The notes: generated by a model from the sequence alone, not told the origin. DNA of 64,000 nt from DATEDA01 sp963744255 (GCA_963744255.1 CAVUSZ010000020.1:62001-126000); one strand, 5' to 3'. Positions 24,767 through 33,841 are shown, counted from the first letter of the stretch. Numbers and translations are program-made.

Positions 24767-24782
24767 AGGGGCTGTGGCCCCT
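24767..24782 (+). terminator. Short hairpin between the aldolase and enoyl-CoA hydratase genes
   Basis: AGGGGC (24767-24772) pairs with GCCCCT (24777-24782) around TGTG. The surrounding sequence (GCGAAAGGGGCTGTGGCCCC) resembles the hairpin at 20180-20205. It may end or attenuate transcription; no T-run follows. Confidence 0.4.
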
Positions 24783-24811
24783 CGTATCGTTACGACTAGC
24801 GAGGAGCACCG

Positions 24812-25588
24812 ATGGCCTACGAGAACATCCTCACCGAGACCCGCGGCCGCGTCGGCCTGATCACCCTCAACCGCCCGAAGCAGCTCAATGCGCTGAACGA
24901 CGCGCTGATGAACGAGCTCGGCGACGCGCTCGCCGTCTTTGAAGGTGACGAGGGCATCGGCGCAATCGTCGTCACCGGCAACGACAAGGCGTTCGCAGCG
25001 GGCGCCGACATCGGGGCGATGAAGGACTGGACGTACATGGACGTCTACAAGTCCGAGTACATCACCCGCAACTGGGAGCGGATCAGATCGGTGCGGAAGC
25101 CCGTCATCGCCGCGGTCGGCGGCTTCGCGCTCGGCGGCGGCTGCGAGTTCGCGATGGCGTGCGACATCGTGATCGCCGCCGACACCGCGAAGTTCGGCCA
25201 GCCGGAGATCAAGCTCGGGGTCATCCCCGGCGCGGGCGGCACGCAGCGGCTGCCCCGCGCGGTCGGGAAGGCGAAGGCGATGGACCTCATCCTGACCGGC
25301 CGGATGATGGATGCGGCCGAGGCCGAGCGTGCCGGGCTCGTCGCGCGCGTCGTCCCCGCCGCGAAGCTCATGGAGGAGGCGCTGGCCGTCGCGAACGCGA
25401 TCTGCGAGTACTCGTTGCCGTCGGTGATGATGGCGAAGGAGTGCGTGAACCGCGCCTACGAGACCCCGCTCGCCGAAGGCATCCTGTTCGAGCGGCGGAT
25501 GTTCCATTCCCTCTTCGCGACCGAGGACCAGAAGGAAGGGATGGCGGCGTTCGTCGAGAAACGAAAGCCCGTGTTCAAGCACAAGTAG
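24812..25588 (+). CDS. Enoyl-CoA hydratase (crotonase family)
   Basis: The 258-residue protein has all crotonase landmarks: LNRPKQLNALNDALM, the oxyanion-hole segment AFAAGADIGAM, GGFALGGGCEFAMACD with the first catalytic Glu, and QPEIKLGVIPGAGGTQRLPR with the second. Both Glu residues are present, so hydration of trans-2-enoyl-CoA is expected. GAGGAGC 7 bp before the ATG is the ribosome binding site. It lies between the aldolase and a transporter gene in a same-strand run. It resembles PaaF and short-chain EchA enzymes. Confidence 0.92.
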   Translation: MAYENILTETRGRVGLITLNRPKQLNALNDALMNELGDALAVFEGDEGIGAIVVTGNDKAFAAGADIGAMKDWTYMDVYKSEYITRNWERIRSVRKPVIAAVGGFALGGGCEFAMACDIVIAADTAKFGQPEIKLGVIPGAGGTQRLPRAVGKAKAMDLILTGRMMDAAEAERAGLVARVVPAAKLMEEALAVANAICEYSLPSVMMAKECVNRAYETPLAEGILFERRMFHSLFATEDQKEGMAAFVEKRKPVFKHK

Positions 25589-25595
25589 CGCGCCC

Positions 25596-26798
25596 GTGCC
25601 CGAGCGCGGGCGCCGCCCCGCCTGGCAGATCATCGGCTGGGTCTGCCTCGCGCACGTCGCGAGCATGACCGTCTTCTCGACGTATCCCGCGCTGCTGCCG
25701 CAGCTGCAGACGGAATGGTCGATGTCGAACACCGAGGCCGGCTTCGTCAGCGGCCTCTTCTTCGCGGGCTACATGACGGCGGTACCGGTGCTCACCGCGC
25801 TCACCGACCGCGTCGACGCCCGGCGGATCTACCTCGTGTCGAGCGTGGTCGCGGCGGTCGGCGCCGCCGGGTTCGCCTGGCTCGCTCGCGGCGCGGCAAG
25901 CGGCGGTTTCTTCCAGCTTCTCATCGGTATCGGCATCGCCGGCACGTACATGCCGGGGCTGCGCGCGCTGGCCGACAACACGACCGGGGCGGCCCAGACG
26001 CGCGCAGTATCGTTCTACACCGCGTCCTTCGGCTTCGGCGTGAGCCTCTCGCTCGTCCTGGCGAGCGGGATCGCTGCCGCCGCCGACTGGCGCTGGGCGT
26101 TCGCCGTGTCGGCCGCCGGACCGCTCCTCGCGGCGGCGATGGTCGTGCTCGGGCTCCCTGCCCGGCCGCCGCCACGCGTGCGCGCGGACGCGCATCTCCT
26201 CGACTTCCGGCCGGTGCTCAGGAACCGCGCCGCGCGCCGCTACATCCTGGGCTACGCGGTGCACTGCTGGGAGCTCCTCGGCTCGCGCTCCTGGATGGTC
26301 GCGTTCCTCACCTTCGCCCAGAGCATGGTCCCGGCGCCGCTCTCGCCGGCGGCTATTCACGCGGTCGCGAACCTCGCCTCGCCGTTTGCGAGCATCGCCG
26401 GGAACGAGGTGGCGCTGCGCGCGGGCCGCGCGCGGGTGATCGTGGTCGGCATGACGCTCTCCGGCGCGCTCACCTGCGCGCTCGGTTTCTTCGCGCACCT
26501 GCCGTGGAGCCTCGTGCTGGCGCTCGTCGTTGCGCACATGCTGCTCGTCATGAGCGACTCCTCGACGCTGACCGCTGGCATGGTCGCCGCGAGCGATCCG
26601 GGCCTGCGCGGAGCGACGATGGCGGTGCACTCGACGCTCGGCTTCGGCGCCGGGTTCGTCGCGCCGCTCGTGTTCGGGCTCGCGCTCGATCTTGCGGGCG
26701 GAAACCGGAGCGCGTTCGCGTGGGGCATCGCCTTCGTCACGCTCGGGATAGGGGCGGTCGTAGCGCCGGTCCTGCTCGGGTTCCTGCGGCGCCCATGA
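25596..26798 (+). CDS. MFS transporter
   Basis: The 400-residue protein has about 12 hydrophobic segments. A DRVDARRIYL loop between helices 2 and 3 is the family's conserved motif in divergent form, and a long charged loop in the middle (ARPPPRVRADAHLLDFRPVLRNRAARR) separates the two halves. The GTG at 25596 is 8 bp from the hydratase stop. A small frame and the monooxygenase gene follow with 4-bp overlaps, so the transporter probably carries the substrate of that pathway across the inner membrane. The substrate cannot be predicted. Confidence 0.88.
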   Translation: MPERGRRPAWQIIGWVCLAHVASMTVFSTYPALLPQLQTEWSMSNTEAGFVSGLFFAGYMTAVPVLTALTDRVDARRIYLVSSVVAAVGAAGFAWLARGAASGGFFQLLIGIGIAGTYMPGLRALADNTTGAAQTRAVSFYTASFGFGVSLSLVLASGIAAAADWRWAFAVSAAGPLLAAAMVVLGLPARPPPRVRADAHLLDFRPVLRNRAARRYILGYAVHCWELLGSRSWMVAFLTFAQSMVPAPLSPAAIHAVANLASPFASIAGNEVALRAGRARVIVVGMTLSGALTCALGFFAHLPWSLVLALVVAHMLLVMSDSSTLTAGMVAASDPGLRGATMAVHSTLGFGAGFVAPLVFGLALDLAGGNRSAFAWGIAFVTLGIGAVVAPVLLGFLRRP

Positions 26799-26902
26799 CC
26801 GTCGAGGTCGGCCGTCACCCCGAGCGCTGGCTGCTCGCCGCGTTCGCCGCCGGCGACCGTCCCGAGCCGCTGCCTTTCGCGCTCGCCCCGCGTCGGACAT
26901 GA
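26795..26902 (+). CDS. Small translationally coupled ORF of unknown function
   Basis: A 35-residue frame (MTVEVGRHPERWLLAAFAAG, then DRPEPLPFALAPRRT) starts in the stop codon of the transporter gene (ATGA) and ends in the start codon of the monooxygenase gene (ATGA). It has no signal peptide or membrane segment and no family I recognise. It could be a real small protein, or a remnant that keeps ribosomes moving between the two genes. Both junctions being exact ATGA overlaps argues against chance. Confidence 0.4.
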   Translation: MTVEVGRHPERWLLAAFAAGDRPEPLPFALAPRRT

Positions 26903-28110
26903 TCGCCACGAGCCGACGGGTCATCGTCGCCGGCGCAGGGCCGGTCGGGCTCCTCACCGCGCTTGCGCTCGCGAGCCACGACGTGCCGGTGCTGGTGCTC
27001 GAAGCCGAGCCGGCGCTCGCCCACGATCTCCGCGCGGGCACCTTCCATCCGCCCACGCTCGAGATGATGACGCCGTACGGGATCACCGCAGAGATGCATC
27101 GCACCGGGATCAAGGTGCCGCGCTGGCAGCACCGCGATCGCGAAGCGGGCGTCATCGCGGAATGGGACCTGTCGCTGATCGCCGACGAAACGCCGTTCCC
27201 GTATCGCTTCCACCTCGAGCAGCACCGGCTCACGCCTATCATCCTCGAGAAGCTCGCGCGGCTCGCGCACGTCGAGGTGCGCTTCGGGGCACGCGTCGTG
27301 GACGTCGGGCAGGACCCGCACGGGGTGTGGGTTGTCGCCGAGACGCCGGATGGCGCCGAGCGCTTCGGGGGCGCGTGGCTCGTCGGCGCCGACGGCGGCC
27401 GGAGCACGGTGCGGAGGGCGATCGGCGTCGAGTTCGAGGGATTCACCTGGCCGGAGCGCTTCGTCGTCGTCAGCACGCACCACGATCTCGCCGCGCACGG
27501 CTTCACGGCGAACGCCTACGTCGCCGACCCGGACCAATGGGCTGCGGTCTTCAAGATGCCCGACGCCGAGCCCGGCGGGCTGTGGCGGATCGCGTTTCCG
27601 GTGCCGGCGGACGAGGCGGACGAGGTCACGCTGTCCGAGGGCGAGGTCGAGCGGCGGATGCAGTACTTCCTGCCGCGGCCGGAACGATACGCGATCCGGC
27701 ACAAGAACATCTACAGCGTGCACCAGCGCGTCGCCCGGGAGTTCCGGCGCGGGCGGGTCCTGCTCGCGGGTGATGCGGCGCATCTAAACAACCCGCTCGG
27801 CGCATTCGGCCTGAACGGCGGCATCCACGACGCGATCAGCCTCGCCGAGAAGCTCGGCGCGGTGTGGCGCGGCGAGGCCGACCCGTCGCTCCTCGACCGC
27901 TACGTCCGCCAGCGGCGGACGGTGAACATCGAGTACGTCCAGGAGGGCTCGATCCGCAATCTCCGCACGCTCGCCGAGCGCGATCCCGCGGTGCGGAAAG
28001 CGCGTTTCGACGAACTGCGCCGAGCGAACGCCGATCCGCAGCTCGCCCGCGAGTTCCTGCTGCAAAGCTCGATGATCGCCAGCGTCCGGCGGGCGGCGAC
28101 GCTTGCGTAA
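26899..28110 (+). CDS. FAD-dependent monooxygenase (PHBH-like aromatic hydroxylase family)
   Basis: The 403-residue flavoprotein has the dinucleotide fold VIVAGAGPVGLLTALALA at the N-terminus, the family's WLVGADGGRSTVRRAIG segment, and the second FAD motif GRVLLAGDAAHLNNPLGAFGLNGGIHDA. These enzymes hydroxylate aromatic or related compounds using NAD(P)H and oxygen. It overlaps the small ORF by 4 bp. An aromatic or alicyclic substrate handled with the neighbouring hydratase and aldolase is likely; the exact compound is unknown. Confidence 0.9.
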   Translation: MIATSRRVIVAGAGPVGLLTALALASHDVPVLVLEAEPALAHDLRAGTFHPPTLEMMTPYGITAEMHRTGIKVPRWQHRDREAGVIAEWDLSLIADETPFPYRFHLEQHRLTPIILEKLARLAHVEVRFGARVVDVGQDPHGVWVVAETPDGAERFGGAWLVGADGGRSTVRRAIGVEFEGFTWPERFVVVSTHHDLAAHGFTANAYVADPDQWAAVFKMPDAEPGGLWRIAFPVPADEADEVTLSEGEVERRMQYFLPRPERYAIRHKNIYSVHQRVAREFRRGRVLLAGDAAHLNNPLGAFGLNGGIHDAISLAEKLGAVWRGEADPSLLDRYVRQRRTVNIEYVQEGSIRNLRTLAERDPAVRKARFDELRRANADPQLAREFLLQSSMIASVRRAATLA

Positions 28111-28271
28111 GGACCGCGCGCCGCCGGCACCGAGCGGCGGCGACGACCCCCCGACACGTGGCGGACCGTGGGCCGTTCGCGGATAATCGACGCGCCGCCC
28201 GACGCCGGGCGGCTCGACCACAGGAGGGCCGCCGCGAGCGACGGCCGGTCGTCATAGGGAGGAGAGGGATC

Positions 28272-29954
28272 GTGGAGAAGATCTGGCTGAAGAGCTATCC
28301 GCCCGGCGTTCCGGCGGAGATTCGCTACGACGAGTTCAAATCGATCGGTGCCCTGGTCGAGGCGAGCGTGAAGAAGTACGCCGACCGCGTGGCGTATCAC
28401 AACATGGGCAAGACGATGACCTTTGCCGATCTCGACCGCCTCACGCGCGACTTCGGTGCCTGGCTGCAGGCGAAGGGGCTCGGCAAGGGCACGCGCGTCG
28501 CGATCATGATGCCGAATGTCCTGCAGTACCCGGTCGCGCTCTTCGGCACGCTGCGCGCGGGCTGCGTCGTCGTCAACGTCAACCCGCTCTACACCCCGCG
28601 CGAGCTCGAGCACCAGCTGAACGATTCCGGCGCGGAGGCGATCGTCATCCTCGAGAACTTCGCCGCCACGCTGCAGCAGGTCGTCCCAAAGACCAAGTTG
28701 AAGCACGTCGTCGTCGCCGCGCTCGGCGACATGCTCGGCTTCAAGGGCGCGATCGTGAACCTGGTCGTGCGTCACGTGAAGAAGATGGTGCCGGCGTACG
28801 CGCTGCCGGGCGCGCTCCGCTTCAACGACGTCCTCGGGGAAGGTGCGCGCCAGCAGCTGAAGCCGGTCGACGTTGGCCTGGAGGACATCGCGTTCCTGCA
28901 GTACACCGGCGGCACCACCGGGGTCGCGAAAGGCGCGATGCTCCTCCACCGCAACATCCTCGCCAACCTCGAGATGGTCTATGGGTGGCAGAAGCCGTTC
29001 CTCGGCGACGACGCGCAGGTCGTCATCACCGCGCTGCCGCTCTATCACATCTTCTCGCTGACGGGGAACTGCCTCACCTACATGAAGATGGGCGGCTGCA
29101 ACGTGCTGATCACCAACCCGCGCGACATTCCCGGGTTCATGAAGGAGCTCGCCAAGCACAAGTTCACCGTGATCACCGGCGTGAACACGCTGTTCAACGC
29201 GCTCCTCAACCACCCCGACTTCGGCAAGCTCGACTTCGGCCAGCTCAAGCTCACGATCGGCGGGGGGATGGCGGTGCAGAAGGCCGTGGCTGACCGCTGG
29301 AAGCAGGTCACCGGCAAGGTGCTGCTCGAGGCCTACGGGCTCACCGAGACGTCGCCGGGCGTCTGCATCAACCCGCTGAACCTCACGGAGTACAACGGCT
29401 CGATCGGGCTGCCGCTGCCGTCCACGGAGATCGAGATCCGCGACGACACCGGCAAGAACCTCGGCATCGGCGAGATCGGCGAGTTCTGTATCCGCGGGCC
29501 GCAGGTGATGAAGGGTTACTGGCAGCGGCCCGAGGAGACGGCGAAAGTGATCAGCGCCGACGGGTTTTTCGCCACCGGCGACATCGCCAAGGTCGACGAG
29601 AAGGGCTTCGTCCGGATCGTCGACCGCAAGAAGGACATGGTGATCGTGTCGGGCTTCAACGTCTATCCGAACGAGGTCGAGGACGTGGTGGCGCAGCACG
29701 CGGGCGTCCTCGAGTGCGCGGTGATCGGCGTGCCCGACGAGAAGTCGGGCGAGGCGGTGAAGCTCTTCGTCGTCAGGAAGGACCCGTCGCTCAGCGAAGA
29801 GGACGTCCGCAGGCATTGCGAGGCGAACCTGACCGGTTACAAGCGGCCGAAGCACGTCGAGTTCCGGAGCGAGCTGCCGAAGACGAACGTCGGCAAGATC
29901 CTGCGCCGCGCGCTGCGCGACGAAGCGGCGGCAGCGCGGAAGAAGGCGGCCTGA
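28272..29954 (+). CDS. fadD: Long-chain acyl-CoA synthetase (FadD-like)
   Basis: The 560-residue enzyme has the adenylate-forming motifs: YTGGTTGVAKGAMLLH (A3), a LEAYGLTETSPGVCINP stretch (A5), FFATGDIAKVDEKGFVRIVDRKKDMV (A7-A8) and the C-terminal catalytic Lys in KTNVGKILRRALRD. It activates fatty acids to acyl-CoA with ATP, at or near the membrane. The GTG at 28272 is chosen because GGGAGGAGAGG lies just upstream and homology begins there (WLKSYPPGVPAEI). It converges on the amidohydrolase gene, 13 bp away. Confidence 0.92.
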   Translation: MEKIWLKSYPPGVPAEIRYDEFKSIGALVEASVKKYADRVAYHNMGKTMTFADLDRLTRDFGAWLQAKGLGKGTRVAIMMPNVLQYPVALFGTLRAGCVVVNVNPLYTPRELEHQLNDSGAEAIVILENFAATLQQVVPKTKLKHVVVAALGDMLGFKGAIVNLVVRHVKKMVPAYALPGALRFNDVLGEGARQQLKPVDVGLEDIAFLQYTGGTTGVAKGAMLLHRNILANLEMVYGWQKPFLGDDAQVVITALPLYHIFSLTGNCLTYMKMGGCNVLITNPRDIPGFMKELAKHKFTVITGVNTLFNALLNHPDFGKLDFGQLKLTIGGGMAVQKAVADRWKQVTGKVLLEAYGLTETSPGVCINPLNLTEYNGSIGLPLPSTEIEIRDDTGKNLGIGEIGEFCIRGPQVMKGYWQRPEETAKVISADGFFATGDIAKVDEKGFVRIVDRKKDMVIVSGFNVYPNEVEDVVAQHAGVLECAVIGVPDEKSGEAVKLFVVRKDPSLSEEDVRRHCEANLTGYKRPKHVEFRSELPKTNVGKILRRALRDEAAAARKKAA

Positions 29955-29967
29955 ACGCGCTTGTCGC

Positions 29968-31026
29968 CTACTTCCGCTTCGCCCGCGGCAGCTTGAGCCG
30001 CATCAACCGGATCGCATTGCCGAAATAGATGCGCCGGAGGTCGTCCTTCTTCAGCTTGAGCGAATCGATCGCCTTGATGTTCTCGCGAATGAAGAGCGGC
30101 CCGCCCTGCGGGTCGAACGGGCAGTCGGTACCGAAGAGCACGTGCCTCGTCCCGAAGAAGTCGAGGCCGCAGCGGACCGCCGACGCCGATCCGTTGACCG
30201 AGGTGTCGCCGTAGAACATGCGGAAGTAGTCCAGGGGCCGTTTCTTCATGCTCTTGCGCAGCGACTCGTAGTCCTCGTCCGCGGTGCGCAGCCCGAGCTG
30301 ATCCCACCCGTAGCCGATCCGCTTGTCGAAGAACGGCGCCATGGCGCCCAAATGGTGGGTGATGATCCGCAGCTTCGGCAGCCGGTCCAGCATGCCCGAG
30401 AAGACGAGCCGGGCCATGAACGCGCTCGTCTCGTACGGCCAGCCGAACGCCCACCAGATCTCGTACTTCGACTTCGCCTCGGTCGGGTAGTCCGAGAACT
30501 TCGCGGTGCGCGACGGATGGACCCAGACCGGCAGGTCGTGCTTGACCGCCATCCGCTCGAAGATCGGGTAGAACTCCGGCTCGTCGAGCGGGCGGCCGTT
30601 CACGTTGGTGAAGATCTGCACGCCCTTCGCGCCGAGCGAGCCGATCGCGCGGTCCATCTCACGAAGCGCGGCGGGCACGTTGTTCATCGGCAGCGAAGCG
30701 ACGAAGGCGGGGAAGAGATCCGGGTGACGCGCGACGATCTCCGCCATGCCGTCGTTCGCGATCCGCGCGAGCGCCGGCGACTCCTCCGGCCCGGCGAGAA
30801 ACTCGATCGCCGGCATCGACAGCGTCAGCACCTGCTGGTAACCCGGGAAGCGCTTCATCATCCGGATACGAGCGTCGAGGTCCCACAGCACCGGGATGTG
30901 GAGCCAGCGCTTGATCTGGCCCGCGAGCGCGGGATTGCCCGCCGCGAGCGACTTCATGCGCTCGAAGTACGCGAGCGGGAAGATGTGCGGAAAGATATCG
31001 ATCTTTGGCGCCGTCGCCTGCGGCAT
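29968..31026 (-). CDS. Amidohydrolase family 2 protein (ACMSD-like)
   Basis: The 352-residue protein matches the amidohydrolase-2 barrel: IDIFPHIFP at the start in place of the usual HxH, LPVWVHPSR with a metal His, LRIITHHLGAMAPFFDKR with the second His pair, and VLFGTDCPFDPQGG with the catalytic Asp. Members are decarboxylases or hydrolases of aromatic and related acids. The start at 31026 follows GAGGAGGAGA. It is divergent from the PHB depolymerase gene. The variant N-terminal metal motif is common in this subgroup, whose reactions are mostly unknown. Confidence 0.85.
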   Translation of the reverse strand: MPQATAPKIDIFPHIFPLAYFERMKSLAAGNPALAGQIKRWLHIPVLWDLDARIRMMKRFPGYQQVLTLSMPAIEFLAGPEESPALARIANDGMAEIVARHPDLFPAFVASLPMNNVPAALREMDRAIGSLGAKGVQIFTNVNGRPLDEPEFYPIFERMAVKHDLPVWVHPSRTAKFSDYPTEAKSKYEIWWAFGWPYETSAFMARLVFSGMLDRLPKLRIITHHLGAMAPFFDKRIGYGWDQLGLRTADEDYESLRKSMKKRPLDYFRMFYGDTSVNGSASAVRCGLDFFGTRHVLFGTDCPFDPQGGPLFIRENIKAIDSLKLKKDDLRRIYFGNAIRLMRLKLPRAKRK

Positions 31027-31211
31027 GGGTCTCCTCCTCGCGAGCGCGCCGGAATTGTGCACGGGTTCGCACACCAGGCGTTAATCGGACGCAACTGTGG
31101 CGCAGATGGCACACTTCATGCTGTCTTTCACATATCGGCGATGCCGGACAATGCGCCGGCACCGTCGCTTTGGTATAACGCCGCGGAACATCGGGGGATC
31201 CTCGTCGGATC

Positions 31212-31218
31212 GGGAGGT
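31212..31218 (+). promoter_or_regulatory. Ribosome binding site that fixes a TTG start for phaZ
   Basis: GGGAGGT lies 6 bp before TTG 31225, where PhaZ homology starts (LLYALHEM). A TATAAC box at 31174-31179 gives a predicted leader of about 40 nt. The alternative in-frame ATG at 31141 would lie upstream of this promoter and lacks a binding site. Confidence 0.6.
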
Positions 31219-31224
31219 AGTCGA

Positions 31225-32439
31225 TTGCTGTACGCGCTGCATGAAATGCGCCACGCGTGGTTCGCGCCGTGGAACACGGTCGCTGCCGCCCATCGCGATC
31301 TCCTCACGAACCCGTTCAGCCCCCTCTCGTACCTGCCGTCGAGCCGGCGGATCGCGGCCGGCTTCGATCTCTTCTGCCGGATCACCCAGCGCTACGAGCG
31401 GCCCGAGTTCGGGTTGACCGCGACGGTCATCGACGGCCGCAGGATCGCGGTCGAGGAGCGCGTCGCGGTCGAGAAGCCGTTCTGCCGGCTGCTCCACTTC
31501 CGGCGCGACGCGGTGCGGAGCGACCCGGCGGTGCTCCTCGTCGCGCCGCTCTCGGGCCACTTCGCCACGCTGCTGCGCGACACCGTGCGCGCGCTCCTGC
31601 CGGAACACGAGGTCTACGTCACCGACTGGACCGACGCGAAAATGGTCCCGCTCGCGCACGGGGCCTTCGGGCTCGACGACTACGTCGACTACGTCCGCGA
31701 GTTCCTGCGCTTCCTCGGGCCCGACGTTCATGCGATCTCGGTCTGCCAGCCGACGGTGCCGGTCCTCGCCGCGATCTCCCTCATGGCGGCCGCCTCCGAA
31801 CCGGGCCCGCGGACGATGACCATGATGGGCGGCCCGATCGACCCACGGCGGAGCCCCACGGCGGTGAACAACCTCGCGACGCAGCGGCCGATGAGCTGGT
31901 TCGACCGGACGCTCATCCACCCGGTCCCGGTGAAGTACCCGGGCGGCATGCGGCGCGTCTACCCGGGGTTCCTCCAGCACCTCGGCTTCGTGGCGATGAA
32001 CCCCTCGCGTCACGCCGACGCGCACTGGGACTACTACCATCACTTGGTGCAGGGCGACGGCGACAGCGCGGACGCGCACCGCCAGTTCTACGACGAGTAC
32101 AACGCGGTGCTCGACATGCCGGCCGAGTATTACCTCGACACGATCCGCCGGGTGTTCAAGGAGCACCACCTCCCGAACGGCCGCTTCAAGGTGCGCGGCG
32201 AACCGGTGCGCCCGGACGCGATCACCAAGACCGCGCTGCTGACGATCGAGGGCGAGCTGGACGACATCTCCGGCAACGGCCAGACGGAGGCCGCGCATGC
32301 GCTCTGCACCAGCATTCCGGCCAGGCGGCGCAGCCACTACCTCGCCCCCGGCATCGGCCATTACGGCATCTTCAGCGGCCGGCGCTGGCGCGAGACGATC
32401 GCGCCGCGCATCCGCGACTTCATCCGGCGCCACGGCTAG
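31225..32439 (+). CDS. phaZ: Intracellular polyhydroxyalkanoate depolymerase
   Basis: With a TTG start at 31225 the product has 404 residues, the usual PhaZ size, and begins LLYALHEMRHAWFAPW as in the family. Conserved parts include LVAPLSGHFATLLRDTVRAL, VYVTDWTDAKMVPLAHG, the nucleophile-region segment HAISVCQPTVPVLAA where a Cys takes the lipase-box position as in intracellular PhaZ, MMGGPIDPR and GIGHYGIFSGRRWR with the catalytic His. It degrades stored PHB in granules in the cytoplasm. No signal peptide is present. It is followed directly by the deaminase gene. Confidence 0.9.
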   Translation: MLYALHEMRHAWFAPWNTVAAAHRDLLTNPFSPLSYLPSSRRIAAGFDLFCRITQRYERPEFGLTATVIDGRRIAVEERVAVEKPFCRLLHFRRDAVRSDPAVLLVAPLSGHFATLLRDTVRALLPEHEVYVTDWTDAKMVPLAHGAFGLDDYVDYVREFLRFLGPDVHAISVCQPTVPVLAAISLMAAASEPGPRTMTMMGGPIDPRRSPTAVNNLATQRPMSWFDRTLIHPVPVKYPGGMRRVYPGFLQHLGFVAMNPSRHADAHWDYYHHLVQGDGDSADAHRQFYDEYNAVLDMPAEYYLDTIRRVFKEHHLPNGRFKVRGEPVRPDAITKTALLTIEGELDDISGNGQTEAAHALCTSIPARRRSHYLAPGIGHYGIFSGRRWRETIAPRIRDFIRRHG

Positions 32440-32554
32440 CTCGCCGGCATCCTGCGACTGCGATCGGGCGCGCCGTGCGCTGCTTGCACTCGGCGCCGCG
32501 ACCGCGTTCGGCCTTGTGCTGCCTGCCCGCCCGCAAGGCGCGCGCGAGGCATTC

Positions 32555-32875
32555 ATGCAGCGTGCCCTCGAGCTGCGGCGGATCGCGGTGGACCGCGGCG
32601 ATCAGCCCTACGGTGCGGTGATCGTCAAGGATCGAGTGATCGTGGGCGAGGGCGTGAGCGCAGTCATCACGACCCCCGATCCAACGGCGCATGCCGAGAT
32701 GCAGGCGATCCGCGACGCCGCGCGGCGCCTGAAGACGCGCGAGCTGTCGGGCTGCGAGATGTACGGCACGTCCCGCGCCTGTGCGATGTGCGAGGCCGCG
32801 GCCTATTGGGCCGGGATCGCGCGCCTGTGGTACGGCGAGGGGATCGCCGACGGCGGCGCGCCGCGGCTACGTTGA
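32555..32875 (+). CDS. Nucleoside deaminase-like protein (CDA fold)
   Basis: From ATG 32555 the product has 106 residues with the deaminase core: GDQPYGAVIVKDRVIVGEG, the zinc motif HAEMQAI with the catalytic Glu, and the second zinc motif CAMC in SRACAMCEAAAYWAG, where the usual Pro before the first Cys is Ala. It should deaminate a purine or pyrimidine base. The frame is open well upstream and includes a twin-Arg/hydrophobic stretch (RARRALLALGAATAFGLVLP) that could be a leader if translation starts earlier, for example within the end of phaZ. The start is therefore uncertain. Confidence 0.78.
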   Translation: MQRALELRRIAVDRGDQPYGAVIVKDRVIVGEGVSAVITTPDPTAHAEMQAIRDAARRLKTRELSGCEMYGTSRACAMCEAAAYWAGIARLWYGEGIADGGAPRLR

Positions 32876-32944
32876 GCCTACTGCCGTCTCCTCGGGCTGA
32901 GGAGGCAGCGCGCCTATCGTGCGGTCCGAGGCGCGCGGCAAGCA

Positions 32945-33430
32945 CTACAGGTAGGCGATCAGCCGCCCGCACGAGATCACCCCGATCCAGATCGCGAGCG
33001 ACAGGAGCGCGGAGGCCTTCGCTGCGCGCGGCGTCTCCATGTGCTGGTCCCACGCGGCGACCGAACGGAAGACGCCGTTGTGGAAGAGGAGCGCGTTGAT
33101 CCCCGCGGCGAGGATCAGGAGCAGCTTCACCCGGAGCGCCGGGTTGGCGGCGAAATCCACCGCATGCGTTGCGAACATCGCCACGCCGCTCGGCACGATG
33201 AGCAGCAGCGCCATCCAGGACCACGGCAGGAGGCTCCGCTGGAGCGCGCGGACCGAGGTCGCGCGAGAGAAGCCGAGGAGACGCAGGTCGAACGCCGCCA
33301 CCGTGCCCACCAGCAGCGCGAGACCGACGATGTGGACGATCTCGACGATCGGGTAGAGCCAGAGCGAGTGCTTCATCGCGTCGGCGAGCGGCGAGTGCTC
33401 GAGCGCCGCGAACAGGCCTTCGAGATCCAT
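32945..33430 (-). CDS. DUF6644-like integral membrane protein
   Basis: The 161-residue protein has about four membrane helices (SLWLYPIVEIVHIVGLALLV, a LLPWSWMALLLIVPSGVAMF segment, LRVKLLLILAAGINALLFHN and a C-terminal one). The conserved His residues in IVHIVG and LLFHNGVF could bind heme. It matches DUF6644 membrane proteins. The DUF6152 gene lies upstream on the same strand, 66 bp away, an association I would expect for this pair. Function is unknown. Confidence 0.72.
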   Translation of the reverse strand: MDLEGLFAALEHSPLADAMKHSLWLYPIVEIVHIVGLALLVGTVAAFDLRLLGFSRATSVRALQRSLLPWSWMALLLIVPSGVAMFATHAVDFAANPALRVKLLLILAAGINALLFHNGVFRSVAAWDQHMETPRAAKASALLSLAIWIGVISCGRLIAYL

Positions 33431-33496
33431 GCGGCCGCGGCGGCGGGGGCGAGCCTCGCCGCTCCTGCTCCTCCGTGTTGTTCGTCGTTCGAGCCG

Positions 33497-33841
33497 CTAG
33501 CGCAGCTCGACGGTCTTGCCCTGGACGATGATGCGCTCGGCGCGCATCTCCTCCGGCTTGGTGCGGTTCGGGTAACCGATGACGGTGACGGTGTTGCCGA
33601 CCTTCAGCGCCTCCTTCGACAGGCCGCGGTTCTCCATCCGCGTCGGGGGCGCGAGCACGCAGAGCCAGGTCTTGCCCGGCGTCTCGAGCCGGACGTGGCC
33701 GTGCGGATGCTCGTAGCCGGACTCGACGATCTTGCCGGTGAGCTTCAGCTCATTGGTCGAGTCGTACTCGCTCCAGCCGTGGTGGGCGAGCGCGGCGCCG
33801 GAAAGCGCGGCGGCGGCGAGAACAGCGAGCAATCGGTTCAT
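33497..33841 (-). CDS. DUF6152-type secreted protein
   Basis: The 114-residue protein has a signal peptide (about 19 residues, ending GAALA) directly followed by HHGWSEYD, which is typical of DUF6152. The rest is a small beta-rich domain (LTGKIVESGYEHPHGHVRLE, VGNTVTVIGYPNRTKPEEMR) resembling an OB-fold. The two adjacent His after the cleavage site may bind copper or another metal, as in some periplasmic proteins. It is paired with the membrane protein at 32945. It diverges from the protease candidate gene. Confidence 0.78.
   Translation of the reverse strand: MNRLLAVLAAAALSGAALAHHGWSEYDSTNELKLTGKIVESGYEHPHGHVRLETPGKTWLCVLAPPTRMENRGLSKEALKVGNTVTVIGYPNRTKPEEMRAERIIVQGKTVELR

Noticed and set aside
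31141..31224. ATG at 31141 as the phaZ start
   Set aside because: It would add 28 unconserved residues, lies upstream of a likely -10 box, and has no ribosome binding site, while TTG 31225 has GGGAGGT in place and homology starts there.
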